Shown here: positions 1 through 8,225 of the stretch, in pieces
How the letters are laid out: every line of letters begins with the position of its first letter
How positions within the stretch are numbered: position 1 is the stretch's first letter
Source: an uncultured Anaerolineaceae bacterium
GTDB taxonomy: Bacteria; Chloroflexota; Anaerolineae; Anaerolineales; Anaerolineaceae
Assembly (NCBI GenBank): GCA_938020565.1
Contig: CALIHP010000061.1
Coordinates: 1 to 24,032, forward strand
Direction of reading: 5' to 3'
Length of the DNA stretch: 24,032 bases
The notes under the pieces: model-generated
What the model saw: the letters and a program-made list of their open reading frames with translations, nothing else
Told to the model about the DNA's origin: nothing
The model's database searches: none
Made by a program: the position numbers and the translations under genes

Positions 1-1072
1 GGGGTTTATCCGCCGCGGGCTGGTCGGGCGAGTCGCTTATTATTTTTCACAGTTTGTCTCGCCGGTTTTCTTCCTGACGCTGACGGTAATCCTGGGGTAC
101 CTGATCCAGCTGGTCCTTTTCTTTATTCAGGCGCGTTCGGTCCCTGACCGCGAATGGCTGCTGTTCGCGCTGTCGCCGACAGGCTTTTTATTTACCGTCT
201 ATAATTTCGACGCGTACGGGCGGAAGGACGTGTATCTTGTCGTCCTCTTCCTGCTCGCGTATGAGCTGATTCGCCGGCGCGTGAAGCTGCGGATCGCGTT
301 CCCGCTGATTCTGATTCTGTATGAAATCGGCGCGCTGGTTCATGAATACGCGCTCTTTTACTTTCCGTTCGTTTTAGCGCTGCTGCTCGTGACGGAGAGT
401 GGGCGACCGCGGCGGAGCCGGCTGCTGATCGCCGCCGTTGGGATCGTTTTCCTGATCGGGAATCTGATCTGGCTTTTCGGGCTGTCGAATCAGTATTTCG
501 ATCTGGACCGGATCGCTTCGTCCTGGGAAGGGCTGATTCCGAATTATGAGCTGACGGCGCAGAGCGGCGCGATGGGGTGGCTGGGGGTTCCGCTGAAGGA
601 CGGGCTTCAGCCGGTTTTCGATAAGCTGACCTTTCCGCAGACGTTTTTTTCATACCTGACGGCGGCGGCGCTGAGTCTGGTCCCGATGGCGCTGCTTGAA
701 CGGCGTTTCGGGATCGCGCGGGCCGTTCGGGCCCGGCTTCAGGGCGAACCGCTGTTCGCCTGGCTGGCTGGCGCTTTTGCGCTGAGTACGGCGGCGATCT
801 CGTTTTTCAGCTCGGACTGGGGGCGGCTGATCTACCTGTACGGAATGAACCTGTTCCCGATCGGGGCGGTGACGATCGAGCGGTTCGGGCTGACGGACCG
901 CGCCGCGGCCGAGCCGGACGAAGGTTATTCGCGGCTGAGCTTCGCGCTGCTGCTGATCCTGTTTACCTCGACATGGATGGTGAAGATGTATGTTGACGGG
1001 GGGCATATCGCGCTTCAGGGCGGGGCGATCTATCGTCTGATGGACTGGATCGAACGGATCCAGGCAGGTTAA
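1..1072 (+). CDS. Polytopic membrane protein, 5'-truncated by the window edge
   Basis: The frame is open from base 2 to the stop at 1070-1072, giving 356 visible residues; the true start lies outside the window. GTG at 230 is only an internal Val codon. The visible protein is mostly hydrophobic, with many membrane spans separated by Arg-rich loops such as ELIRRRVKLR and GRPRRSRLL. A YGRKDVYLVV segment is followed by a span containing a His-Glu pair (ALVHEYALFYF). This layout recalls integral membrane proteins of polysaccharide or cell-envelope synthesis (EpsG or Wzy-like), but I see no diagnostic motif, so the function is left open. The next gene begins about 100 bases downstream, and no terminator hairpin is visible between them. 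Confidence 0.75.
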   Translation, partial: GFIRRGLVGRVAYYFSQFVSPVFFLTLTVILGYLIQLVLFFIQARSVPDREWLLFALSPTGFLFTVYNFDAYGRKDVYLVVLFLLAYELIRRRVKLRIAFPLILILYEIGALVHEYALFYFPFVLALLLVTESGRPRRSRLLIAAVGIVFLIGNLIWLFGLSNQYFDLDRIASSWEGLIPNYELTAQSGAMGWLGVPLKDGLQPVFDKLTFPQTFFSYLTAAALSLVPMALLERRFGIARAVRARLQGEPLFAWLAGAFALSTAAISFFSSDWGRLIYLYGMNLFPIGAVTIERFGLTDRAAAEPDEGYSRLSFALLLILFTSTWMVKMYVDGGHIALQGGAIYRLMDWIERIQAG

Positions 1073-1175
1073 AGATCACCTTTTCTCCCGCATATCCATG
1101 ACAAATTTGACTCTATTTCGCATTCTCCGGCGGGAACCTATGGTAAGATAAAGACGTGTAATAGGAAAGACAGGC
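1073..1175 (+). promoter_or_regulatory. Intergenic leader with possible weak promoter
   Basis: This 103-base gap is richer in A and T than the genes around it. It has a TTGACT at 1107-1112 and a TAAGAT at 1144-1149, but their spacing of 31 bases is too long for a sigma-70 pair. A weaker TTCGCA (1117-1122) and TATGGT (1139-1144) pair has a spacing of 16. An AGGAAAG ribosome binding site (1163-1169) precedes the ATG at 1176. A promoter here is plausible but not identified. Confidence 0.25.
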
Positions 1176-1523
1176 ATGAATAACAAGATATCAATCGTAG
1201 AAGGACCGCCGCCGACGTTCGAACCTGTTCCCGGCGACTGGGCCAGCGCCGTGATCAACGGGACGCGCGCGTATGGCGTTGTGATGACGCACCTGCGCAC
1301 GATGAACGGGACCGGGCTGATCGAACGCTGCCATCAGACCTGGAACCAGCAGGATACGATGGTTCTCCAGTACCGGAACGAATATGGGGAACATGAGATG
1401 CCGATTATTGCGGCGCGGGCGTTCGATACGGACGAAGGCCAGAAAATTACGCTCTGGCTCCGCGTTCGCCCGGAGCAGATTAAGTTCGAAGTCAGTTACG
1501 GCGACGACGAGACGCAGGATTAA
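1176..1523 (+). CDS. Small conserved-looking protein of unknown function, 115 aa
   Basis: I do not recognise this family. The ATG is preceded by AGGAAAG at 1163-1169 with normal spacing, and codon use matches the neighbours, so the gene is likely real. The protein has no signal peptide or membrane span, so it is probably cytoplasmic. It starts with a Pro-rich stretch (GPPPTFEPVPGDW). A central part follows with two Cys/Trp-containing segments (IERCHQTWNQQD), and then alternating hydrophobic residues suggesting a beta-rich fold (KITLWLRVRP, IKFEVSYG). The acidic tail is DDETQD. It stands alone between two membrane-associated genes, with an 87-base gap to the next start, so context gives no clear role. 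Confidence 0.6.
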   Translation: MNNKISIVEGPPPTFEPVPGDWASAVINGTRAYGVVMTHLRTMNGTGLIERCHQTWNQQDTMVLQYRNEYGEHEMPIIAARAFDTDEGQKITLWLRVRPEQIKFEVSYGDDETQD

Positions 1524-1610
1524 TCATCAGGGCGAACGCCGCGTGGGCGAAGGCCTCCGTCGCGGTCTCGTTCCCGTCCGAAAGACGGATTCAGGATCAC
1601 TTTTCCCTTT

Positions 1611-2948
1611 ATGCATTCAGATCGAGAATACGGACCTCCCATCTTTTTTATCCTTATTGTCATTTTTATCGTCTGCGTGGCGACGGTTACGCCGGCGCGT
1701 CTGATCCTGATGGCCAGGATCGACGAGCTGAAGACGCGGCTGTTTTTCATGACGAATCATCCGGGCGAAAGCGTCTTTATTCCTGTTGAGGCGCGGACGG
1801 CCACGGCGAACGCGCTGATCCCGCTGACGGCTCTCGCGACGCATACGCCGACGCCTTCTCCGACGCCGACGCAGCCGACGTCAACCCCGCGTCCGGAGGA
1901 TACCGAGGTCCCGACCGCGACCCCTTCGCCAACGCCCGCGCCGACCGAAACGCCGTATCCGCTCCCGTCGAGCTACCGGATCGAAGGGATAAAATACGAA
2001 ACGCAGCATGGTATCTGGAATTACTGCGCGCCGACAAATCTGTCGATGGCGCTGACGTATTGGGGCTGGCAGGGAGACCGGACGGTCACCGGGAAAGCGC
2101 TCAAGCCGTTCGATAAGGATAAGAATGTGATGCCGAGCGAGATGATCGAGTACGTGCAGTCGGAAACCGGCTATCGCGCGATCCTGCGGACCGCGGGAAC
2201 GGACGAGCTGATAAAGAAATTAATCGTCAACGACTTTCCGGTCCTGATCGAGAAGGGCGCGTTCATGCATGAAGTCGACGGGACGCTGAGCTGGATGGGG
2301 CATTTCAATGTCGTGAGCGGGTATGACGATTTGAAGCGGCAGTGGATCGTTCAGGATTCCTACTACGAGGCTGATTGGCGCGTCGATTATACCCAGCTGG
2401 CGGAGGAATGGATCTCGTTTAATAACGCGTTCCTGGTCGTTTATCCGGCAGAGCTGGAGAGCGATCTTTACCAGCTCCTCGGCCCGTACACGAATAACGA
2501 TTGGGCGAATAAAAACGCGTATAAATTCGCCGAAAAGCAGGTCGAAGAGGCCGTTTCCGATGAGCAGAAGTTCTACGCGCTTTTCAACCGCGGCGACGCG
2601 CTTGTCGACCTGAACGATTATGCCGGCGGGGCAGCGTCGTTCGACGAGGCGTTCAGCTACTATAACCTGATCGGCGTGAAACGGCGTCCGTACCGGATGA
2701 TCTGGTATCGGACGGGGCCTTTCCTCGCGTATTATTACAGCGGGCGGTATCAGGACGTTATCGAGCTGGCGAATCTGGCGATCGCGAGCACGAAGGAACC
2801 CTATCTCGAAGAGGCGTATTACTGGCGGGCGATGGCGAACCTGGCGCTCGGGCGGTACGCCGACGCGAATAACGATATCGCGACTTGTCTCGATATTCAT
2901 CCCGGCTTTGGCGCCTGCGAAACGGTGAAGGCGAATAACGGATTTTAG
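1611..2948 (+). CDS. Membrane-anchored C39-like peptidase-fold protein with TPR domain
   Basis: The 445-residue protein has four parts. A short N-terminus leads to one membrane span (about 11-34). A Thr/Pro-rich linker follows (about 78-120). A papain-like C39_2-type domain covers about 122-280, and a TPR-like helical region about 305-440. In the C39-like domain I see Gln132 seven residues before Cys139 (WNYCAPTNLSMAL), His231 in MGHFNVVSGYDD and Asp249 in IVQDSYY. This is the Gln/Cys/His/Asp set expected of an active cysteine peptidase. The domain should face outside the membrane, held away by the linker. The natural substrate cannot be read from the sequence; no bacteriocin-type transporter domain is fused. 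AGGA at 1593-1596 lies 14 bases before the ATG, a rather long spacing. The downstream sbcD-like gene starts 17 bases after the stop. Confidence 0.8.
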   Translation: MHSDREYGPPIFFILIVIFIVCVATVTPARLILMARIDELKTRLFFMTNHPGESVFIPVEARTATANALIPLTALATHTPTPSPTPTQPTSTPRPEDTEVPTATPSPTPAPTETPYPLPSSYRIEGIKYETQHGIWNYCAPTNLSMALTYWGWQGDRTVTGKALKPFDKDKNVMPSEMIEYVQSETGYRAILRTAGTDELIKKLIVNDFPVLIEKGAFMHEVDGTLSWMGHFNVVSGYDDLKRQWIVQDSYYEADWRVDYTQLAEEWISFNNAFLVVYPAELESDLYQLLGPYTNNDWANKNAYKFAEKQVEEAVSDEQKFYALFNRGDALVDLNDYAGGAASFDEAFSYYNLIGVKRRPYRMIWYRTGPFLAYYYSGRYQDVIELANLAIASTKEPYLEEAYYWRAMANLALGRYADANNDIATCLDIHPGFGACETVKANNGF

Positions 2949-2965
2949 ACGGGAATGAAAACGAA

Positions 2966-4198
2966 ATGCCGGTGAGAATTCTTCATTTTGCAGACGCGCA
3001 TATCGACTGTGTCTCGGGCGGAAAGCGCGATCCGGCGACCGGGTTCTCCTATCGGACGCTGGACTTTTTGAAAGCGTTCGATACGATTGTCGACACGGCG
3101 ATCGACGAAAACGTCGATCTGGTCTTATTCGCCGGCGACGCTTACCGCGACGCAACGCCGAGCCCGACGTTTCAACGCGAATGGGACCGGCGCATGATGC
3201 GGCTGTCGGCGGCGCGGATCCCGACGCTGATGATCCCCGGAAATCATGATCTGACTCCGACGTCGACGAAAGCTGACGCGCTTCAGGAATTCGCTTCGCT
3301 TGACATTCCTTACCTGCACCTGGCCAGCGGGGAGCCGCGGCTTTGGACGCCGGCGGAGCTGGACGGGGCGGCGGTACAGGTGATTACCGTTCCCTGGATT
3401 ACCCGTTCGCGCGTGATCCTGAACGCGCTGGAGATGGAAACGACGGAGGACGAGCTGACGGACCGGGTCGTCGACGCGTTTGAAGGGTGGATCGAGGCGC
3501 TTCTCGCCAAGACCGATCCCGCGCTTCCGGCCGTCCTCATGGCGCATTATTCGGTCGCGGGGGCGCGTTACCCGAATCAGCAGATGGTCACGCTGGGCGG
3601 AGAAATTACGCTTCCGGTCGCGCTGACGCGCGATCCGCGGATTACCTATACCGCGCTGGGGCATATTCATCTTTTTCAGGATCTTAACCCCGGCGCGCAG
3701 CCGCCGGTCGTTTATCCAGGTTCGATTGAACGCGTGAATTTCGGCGAGGCGGGAGACCCGAAGGGCTTCGTAATCGCCGAGCTTCAGCCCGGGGCCGCGA
3801 CGTATACGTTCCGCGAGATCCCCGGGCGAAGGTTCTACAGCCGGGATATCCGGATCGCCAGCGCGGAGACGTTTCAGGACGAGGTTCTGGCGGCGCTTCC
3901 GAGCGAAACCTTCGCTCAGGACGCGATGGTCCGGCTGACAGTCCGTTATCCGGCGGACTGGGAAGCTTCGTTCGATCCTCGCGAAGCGCGGCGGCGAATG
4001 CGGGGTGCGCTCGAATTTCATCTTATTCAGCGTCCCGAGCGCCCCATGCGGCAGCGGATCAGTTCGGATACCCCGGTCAGCAGCCTGTCTCCGGCTGACC
4101 TGCTGCAAAAATATTGCGAGACGTTGGGCATGGCCGACGCGGATATCGCGGCGCTTCAACGCGGCGCGGTCGAAATCTTCGCCGAAACGGATATTTGA
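2966..4198 (+). CDS. sbcD: SbcD-type exonuclease subunit (Mre11 family)
   Basis: This is the metallophosphoesterase nuclease subunit of the SbcCD complex, which with the SbcC ATPase processes DNA ends, hairpins and blocked breaks. The 410 residues carry the full two-metal site: Asp10 and His12 in HFADAHID, Asp58 in FAGDAY, Asn93-His94-Asp95 in PGNHD, His194 in MAHYSV, and His233 and His235 in LGHIH. The SbcD-typical YPGSIERVNFGE segment (250-261) follows. The C-terminal 140 residues should form the capping and SbcC-binding part. The start is the ATG 17 bases after the preceding stop; upstream is only a weak GGGA. The partner sbcC is not next to it but lies one gene downstream, after a CNNM/CorC-type gene. 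Confidence 0.93.
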   Translation: MPVRILHFADAHIDCVSGGKRDPATGFSYRTLDFLKAFDTIVDTAIDENVDLVLFAGDAYRDATPSPTFQREWDRRMMRLSAARIPTLMIPGNHDLTPTSTKADALQEFASLDIPYLHLASGEPRLWTPAELDGAAVQVITVPWITRSRVILNALEMETTEDELTDRVVDAFEGWIEALLAKTDPALPAVLMAHYSVAGARYPNQQMVTLGGEITLPVALTRDPRITYTALGHIHLFQDLNPGAQPPVVYPGSIERVNFGEAGDPKGFVIAELQPGAATYTFREIPGRRFYSRDIRIASAETFQDEVLAALPSETFAQDAMVRLTVRYPADWEASFDPREARRRMRGALEFHLIQRPERPMRQRISSDTPVSSLSPADLLQKYCETLGMADADIAALQRGAVEIFAETDI

Positions 4199-4243
4199 TT
4201 TGGCGCTGCGTCAGGAAAGCGGACAAACAGAGAGTTAAGATAC

Positions 4244-5602
4244 ATGGGCGTGAAAATTCTATTGATGCTCGTTCTGATCGTTGTCAACGGTCTTTTTTCG
4301 ATGACGGAGATGGCGGTCGTATCGCTTCGGAAATCGAAGCTTCAAAGCGAAATTGCCAGGGGGAACCGGAAGGCTCAGACAGCGCAGGAGCTTTCGGAGC
4401 ACCCGTCTGATTTTTTTTCGATGATCCAGATTGTGATTACGCTCGCGGGCGTGATCTCCGGAGCAATCGGCTCGATCGCCTTTTCGGCTCCGATCGAAGC
4501 GCAGCTTCGTAAGGTCCGTTTTTTAGCGCCGGCTGCTGATACGCTTTCGGTCCTGATCGTTTCGATCCTGGTTACGTATCTGTCGCTGGTTATCGGCGAG
4601 CTCGTCCCCAAGCGGATCGCGATCGCTTATCCGGAAAAAATCGCGATTCAGGTCGGCGGTTTCATGACCGGGATCGCCAACGTCGCCAAGCCACTCGTCC
4701 GCTTCCTGAGTTTTTCGTCGGATATCGGGATCCGTCTTTTAGGCGTCAGGGAGAACAGCGAGCCGACGGTTTCCGAGGATGAGGTGAAAGCGATGATCGA
4801 GCAGGGGAAGCAGTCGGGCGTTTTCGAAGAAACGGAACAGGACATCGTCGAATCGGTTTTCCGGATGAGCGACCGCGCGGTTCACGCGATGATGACGCCG
4901 CGGACCAACGTGACCTGGGTCAATATCTCCGAGCCGATCGAGGAGATTTTAGAAGAAATCCGCGCGTCGAACGAGACGTATTTTCCCGTCGTCCGGGACC
5001 ATCCGGATAACGTCCTCGGAATTGTCAGCGTCAAGAAAATTCTCGACCGGTATATTTCCGGCCAGGAAATCTGTCTGGAAGAGCTGATCGATACGCCGCT
5101 CTTCCTGCCGGAGTCGACTCCGGCGCTTTCCGCGCTGGATTCGCTCCGAGAGTCCGGGAAGCAGGCGGCGATTATCCTTGACGAATATGGAGGGTTTTCC
5201 GGGCTGGTAACGCCGGTTGATATTCTCGAAGAGCTCGTCGGGGAAATCCCTTCTGCGGACGACGAAACGTATGAGCCCGAGATTGTGACCCGGGAGGACG
5301 GGTCGTTCCTGATCGACGGAGGCCTCGATATTGAGGATATGAAAGACATGCTGGGCGTGGATCAGCTCGAGGATCAGGAACGCGTCGATTATCAGACGGT
5401 CGCCGGGTTCCTCCTTTCCCGCTTCGGGTTTATCCCGAAGGCGGGGGACACGATCGAAATGGGCGATTATCGTTTCGAAGTGGTCGACATGGACGGGCGG
5501 CGGATCGATAAGGTCCTCGTAGATCGTCTTCCGGCGCGGGGTCCGGATTCACAGCCGCTCGAAGGCGGCGTTCAGCCCGGGACTGAAAAGGAAGGCGAAT
5601 GA
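4244..5602 (+). CDS. CNNM/CorC-type membrane protein with CBS pair (hemolysin C family)
   Basis: The 452-residue protein has the usual three-part architecture. A DUF21/CNNM transmembrane domain covers about 1-165, with NGLFSMTEMAVVSLRKSKL near the N-terminus and GELVPKRIA at 118-126. A CBS pair spans about 210-335, with MMTPRTNV at 216-223 and DEYGGFSGLVTPVDILEEL at 313-331. A CorC_HlyC small domain covers about 350-430. Related proteins are linked to Mg2+ or Co2+ transport, with CBS domains that sense adenine nucleotides; the annotation 'hemolysin' is historical. Length is normal for the family and no key motif is missing. It lies between sbcD and sbcC, and its stop overlaps the sbcC start by four bases (ATGA), so translation of the two is probably coupled. 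Confidence 0.9.
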   Translation: MGVKILLMLVLIVVNGLFSMTEMAVVSLRKSKLQSEIARGNRKAQTAQELSEHPSDFFSMIQIVITLAGVISGAIGSIAFSAPIEAQLRKVRFLAPAADTLSVLIVSILVTYLSLVIGELVPKRIAIAYPEKIAIQVGGFMTGIANVAKPLVRFLSFSSDIGIRLLGVRENSEPTVSEDEVKAMIEQGKQSGVFEETEQDIVESVFRMSDRAVHAMMTPRTNVTWVNISEPIEEILEEIRASNETYFPVVRDHPDNVLGIVSVKKILDRYISGQEICLEELIDTPLFLPESTPALSALDSLRESGKQAAIILDEYGGFSGLVTPVDILEELVGEIPSADDETYEPEIVTREDGSFLIDGGLDIEDMKDMLGVDQLEDQERVDYQTVAGFLLSRFGFIPKAGDTIEMGDYRFEVVDMDGRRIDKVLVDRLPARGPDSQPLEGGVQPGTEKEGE

Positions 5603-8199
5603 TCCCCGTCCGGCTGAAAATTCAGGGCTTCCTGTCGTACCGCGAGGCGGTTGAAATTGATCTGCGCCCGCTGCGGATCGCCTGTATCACCGGTGAAAAC
5701 GGCGCGGGAAAATCGTCGCTGCTGGACGCGATGACCTGGGCGCTCTTCGGCGAGGCGCGAAAGAACGACGCTTCGGTCGTGAACAGCGTGACCGCCGGGA
5801 GCGGCGGCGCGGGCGATAAGCCAACCGCCGAGGTCGCGTTTGAATTTAAATATGAAGGCGTCCTGTACCGGGTTATCCGGCGGTACGTGATCGGGAAATC
5901 CGGCGCGGCGATGAGCGTTGAGTTTCATAGTTATAATCCGGCGGATGCAAGCTGGACGATCCTGACCGAGAAGACGCGGCGCGAAACGGATAAAAAGATC
6001 TGCGGCATGCTTCATCTTTCATACGATACGTTCGTTAACGCGTCGTTTTTTCTTCAGGGCAAGGCGGATAATTTCACCCGCGCCAACGCGACCGAACGGA
6101 AGCGCATCCTCAGCGATATCCTTAATTTATCGATTTGGGACGTTTATAAAAAAAAGGCTCAGGCGATCGAGTCGGCGCTCAAAACGGATCAGCGCTCGCT
6201 CGTGGATCAGGCGGCGTCGATCGACGCCGAGCTTTCCGAAGAAGACGCGCGGATCGCGCGGTTCGAGGAGATTCAGGCGGAAGCGAACCGCGCTCAGGAG
6301 CGCTTCGAGCTTGCGATCCAGCGGCTTCAGAACGCGCGTGACGCCGAGGCGATGTTTACCGGGAGGCAGTCCGCGGTCGAGGAGGAAGAGCGCGAGAATA
6401 ACCGCCGCTTCCGTCAGCTCGAATCCGATCAGCGGATATTCGACGAGCGGACGGGTGAGCTCGAACGGACGCGGGCGACGCTTTCGAACGCGGACGCCGT
6501 TCGCGCCGATTATCAGGAGCTTCAGGCGGTCCGGGCGCGGCTGGCTGGGCTTCAGGCGTCTTCGCGGCGGTTTTACGAGCTGACGCAGGCGGTTCAAACC
6601 GCGGAACACGCGCTGCAGCTCGAAGAAACGCGGCTGACGAACCGGCTGGACGCGCTGGAGGAACGGCGGGCGCAGTTGACAGAATTGGGGGCGGCGGTCG
6701 AGGCCGAGCGCGATCGCTTCGGCGAGATCGAGCGGGACCTCGAAGCCGCGAACCTTCGGATTCAAACCAAAGCGGCGCACGAAAAGGCGCTGGACGAATT
6801 GAATGGACGCATGACCGGGAACAGCGTTGACAATAAACTGCTGCGCGAGAGGATGAAGCAGATCGAGAAGCATCTGAACGAGGTCCGGGAGGCGGCGGGC
6901 GCGGCTTGTCCGTTCTGCGGACGGGAGATGAACGAGGATCACTGTAAAAAATATGAAGCCGAGCTGTCCGCCGAGGGGAAGAAGCTCGGCGACGCGTTTC
7001 GTGCGAACAAGGCGGAAAACGAGCAGCTCAGCGCCGAAAAGGCCGCGCTGGATCGGGAGCTTGCGCTGATTCGTTCGTCCGAACGGGAGAAAATCGCGCT
7101 CGAAAGCGAACGCGCCCCGCTTGCCGCCCGCCGCGAAGGGTACGCGGCGGCGAAGGCGTCCTGGGACGGGCGCGAAGCGGAAGAGCGGGACAGGCTCGCG
7201 CTCGTTCTCGCCGGGAAATCGTTCGGGCGGGACGAACGCGAAGCGATCGCCCGGTTTCAATCCGAGATCGACGCCCTGGGGTACGATCGCGCGGCGCATG
7301 AAGCCGCCTCGACGCGCGGTCAGGAACTGGCCGGCGCGGAAGACGCTTATCGAGCGGTCGAACGGGCGGCGGCGTCGTTCGCGCAGCTCGTTCGTGAGAT
7401 CGGCGAGCGCGGCGACCGGCTTGAGACCGACCGGGCCGATTATCATCGCCGCGTTGAGGCGTTAGCGGGAAAGCGGACGGAGCTCAACGAGATCCGCAAG
7501 GGACTCCCGGATTTACAGCAGGCTCAGAACGAATATGAACTCGCGCACAGCGCCAGCGCGCAGCTGCAAACGGAGCTGGGCGCGGCGCGGCAGCGGCTCG
7601 AAGCGCTTAAAGAACTCAAGCGTCAGCGAGATTCTCTTCAGTCCGAATTGGCCGGGCTCCGAAAACGGCTCGGCGTGGTCGAGAAGCTGAACGTCGCCTT
7701 TTCGCCGAAGGGGATACCGGCGCTCCTGATCGACGAAGCGCTCCCGGAAATTGAGGAAAACGCTAACCGCGTTTTAGGCAGGCTGACGGAGGAACGGATG
7801 TCGATTCAGCTTACGACGCAGGGCGAATATAAAGATAAGAGTCGGACCGACGCGCGGGAGACGCTGGATATCCTGATTCAGGACGAGACCGGGACGCGCG
7901 ACTATGAGCTTTTTTCCGGCGGGGAAGCGTTCCGCGTCAACTTTGCGATCCGATTGGCGCTGTCGGCGATGCTGACACGCCGCGCCGGGTCGCGGCTCAG
8001 CCTTCTCGTTATCGACGAGGGATTCGGGTCGCAGGACGCCGACGGGCGCCAGCGCCTGATCGAGGCGATTCACGCGATTCAGGACGATTATGAAAAAATC
8101 CTGGTTATTACGCATCTCGAAGAGCTTAAAGACGCGTTCCAATCGCGGATCGAGGTCGTCAAAGGCGAAAACGGTTCTTCCGTGAAGGTTATTCCGTGA
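5599..8199 (+). CDS. sbcC: SbcC-type SMC-like ATPase (Rad50 family)
   Basis: This is the ATPase and coiled-coil partner of SbcD, acting on DNA ends and hairpins. The 866-residue protein has a Walker A at 32-39 (GENGAGKS) and a very long Glu/Arg/Gln-rich coiled coil from about 165 to 700. A zinc-hook CPFC (Cys437, Cys440) lies near the middle. The ABC signature is LFSGGEAF around 771-778, and Walker B is LLVIDEGFGSQD with Asp806 and Glu807. It is shorter than E. coli SbcC (about 1050) because the coiled coil is shorter; the globular head is complete. An AAAGGA at 5587-5592 precedes the ATG, which overlaps the upstream CNNM/CorC stop. A glycosyltransferase gene follows at once. Confidence 0.94.
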   Translation: MIPVRLKIQGFLSYREAVEIDLRPLRIACITGENGAGKSSLLDAMTWALFGEARKNDASVVNSVTAGSGGAGDKPTAEVAFEFKYEGVLYRVIRRYVIGKSGAAMSVEFHSYNPADASWTILTEKTRRETDKKICGMLHLSYDTFVNASFFLQGKADNFTRANATERKRILSDILNLSIWDVYKKKAQAIESALKTDQRSLVDQAASIDAELSEEDARIARFEEIQAEANRAQERFELAIQRLQNARDAEAMFTGRQSAVEEEERENNRRFRQLESDQRIFDERTGELERTRATLSNADAVRADYQELQAVRARLAGLQASSRRFYELTQAVQTAEHALQLEETRLTNRLDALEERRAQLTELGAAVEAERDRFGEIERDLEAANLRIQTKAAHEKALDELNGRMTGNSVDNKLLRERMKQIEKHLNEVREAAGAACPFCGREMNEDHCKKYEAELSAEGKKLGDAFRANKAENEQLSAEKAALDRELALIRSSEREKIALESERAPLAARREGYAAAKASWDGREAEERDRLALVLAGKSFGRDEREAIARFQSEIDALGYDRAAHEAASTRGQELAGAEDAYRAVERAAASFAQLVREIGERGDRLETDRADYHRRVEALAGKRTELNEIRKGLPDLQQAQNEYELAHSASAQLQTELGAARQRLEALKELKRQRDSLQSELAGLRKRLGVVEKLNVAFSPKGIPALLIDEALPEIEENANRVLGRLTEERMSIQLTTQGEYKDKSRTDARETLDILIQDETGTRDYELFSGGEAFRVNFAIRLALSAMLTRRAGSRLSLLVIDEGFGSQDADGRQRLIEAIHAIQDDYEKILVITHLEELKDAFQSRIEVVKGENGSSVKVIP

Positions 8200-8225
8200 G
8201 CGGGACGCCGTTGAAAGGACCGGGC

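Noticed and set aside
1574..1588. Small hairpin CCGTC/GACGG just before the C39-TPR gene
   Set aside because: Five base pairs with no T-run; it is too weak to call a terminator or attenuator.
1384..1704. Plus-strand frame bridging the 1176-1523 and 1611-2948 genes
   Set aside because: Its product is Arg-rich and lacks domains, and it overlaps two frames with better start signals and composition.
4005..4410. Two plus-strand frames overlapping the end of sbcD and the start of the CNNM/CorC gene
   Set aside because: They are out-of-frame shadows; both real genes have full family motifs through this region.
6127..7446. Long antisense reading frame inside sbcC (439 codons), and similar antisense frames elsewhere
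   Set aside because: The GC-rich codon use of the sense genes removes stops on the opposite strand. The antisense products are Arg/Pro-rich with no domain, and the sense frames carry clear motifs.
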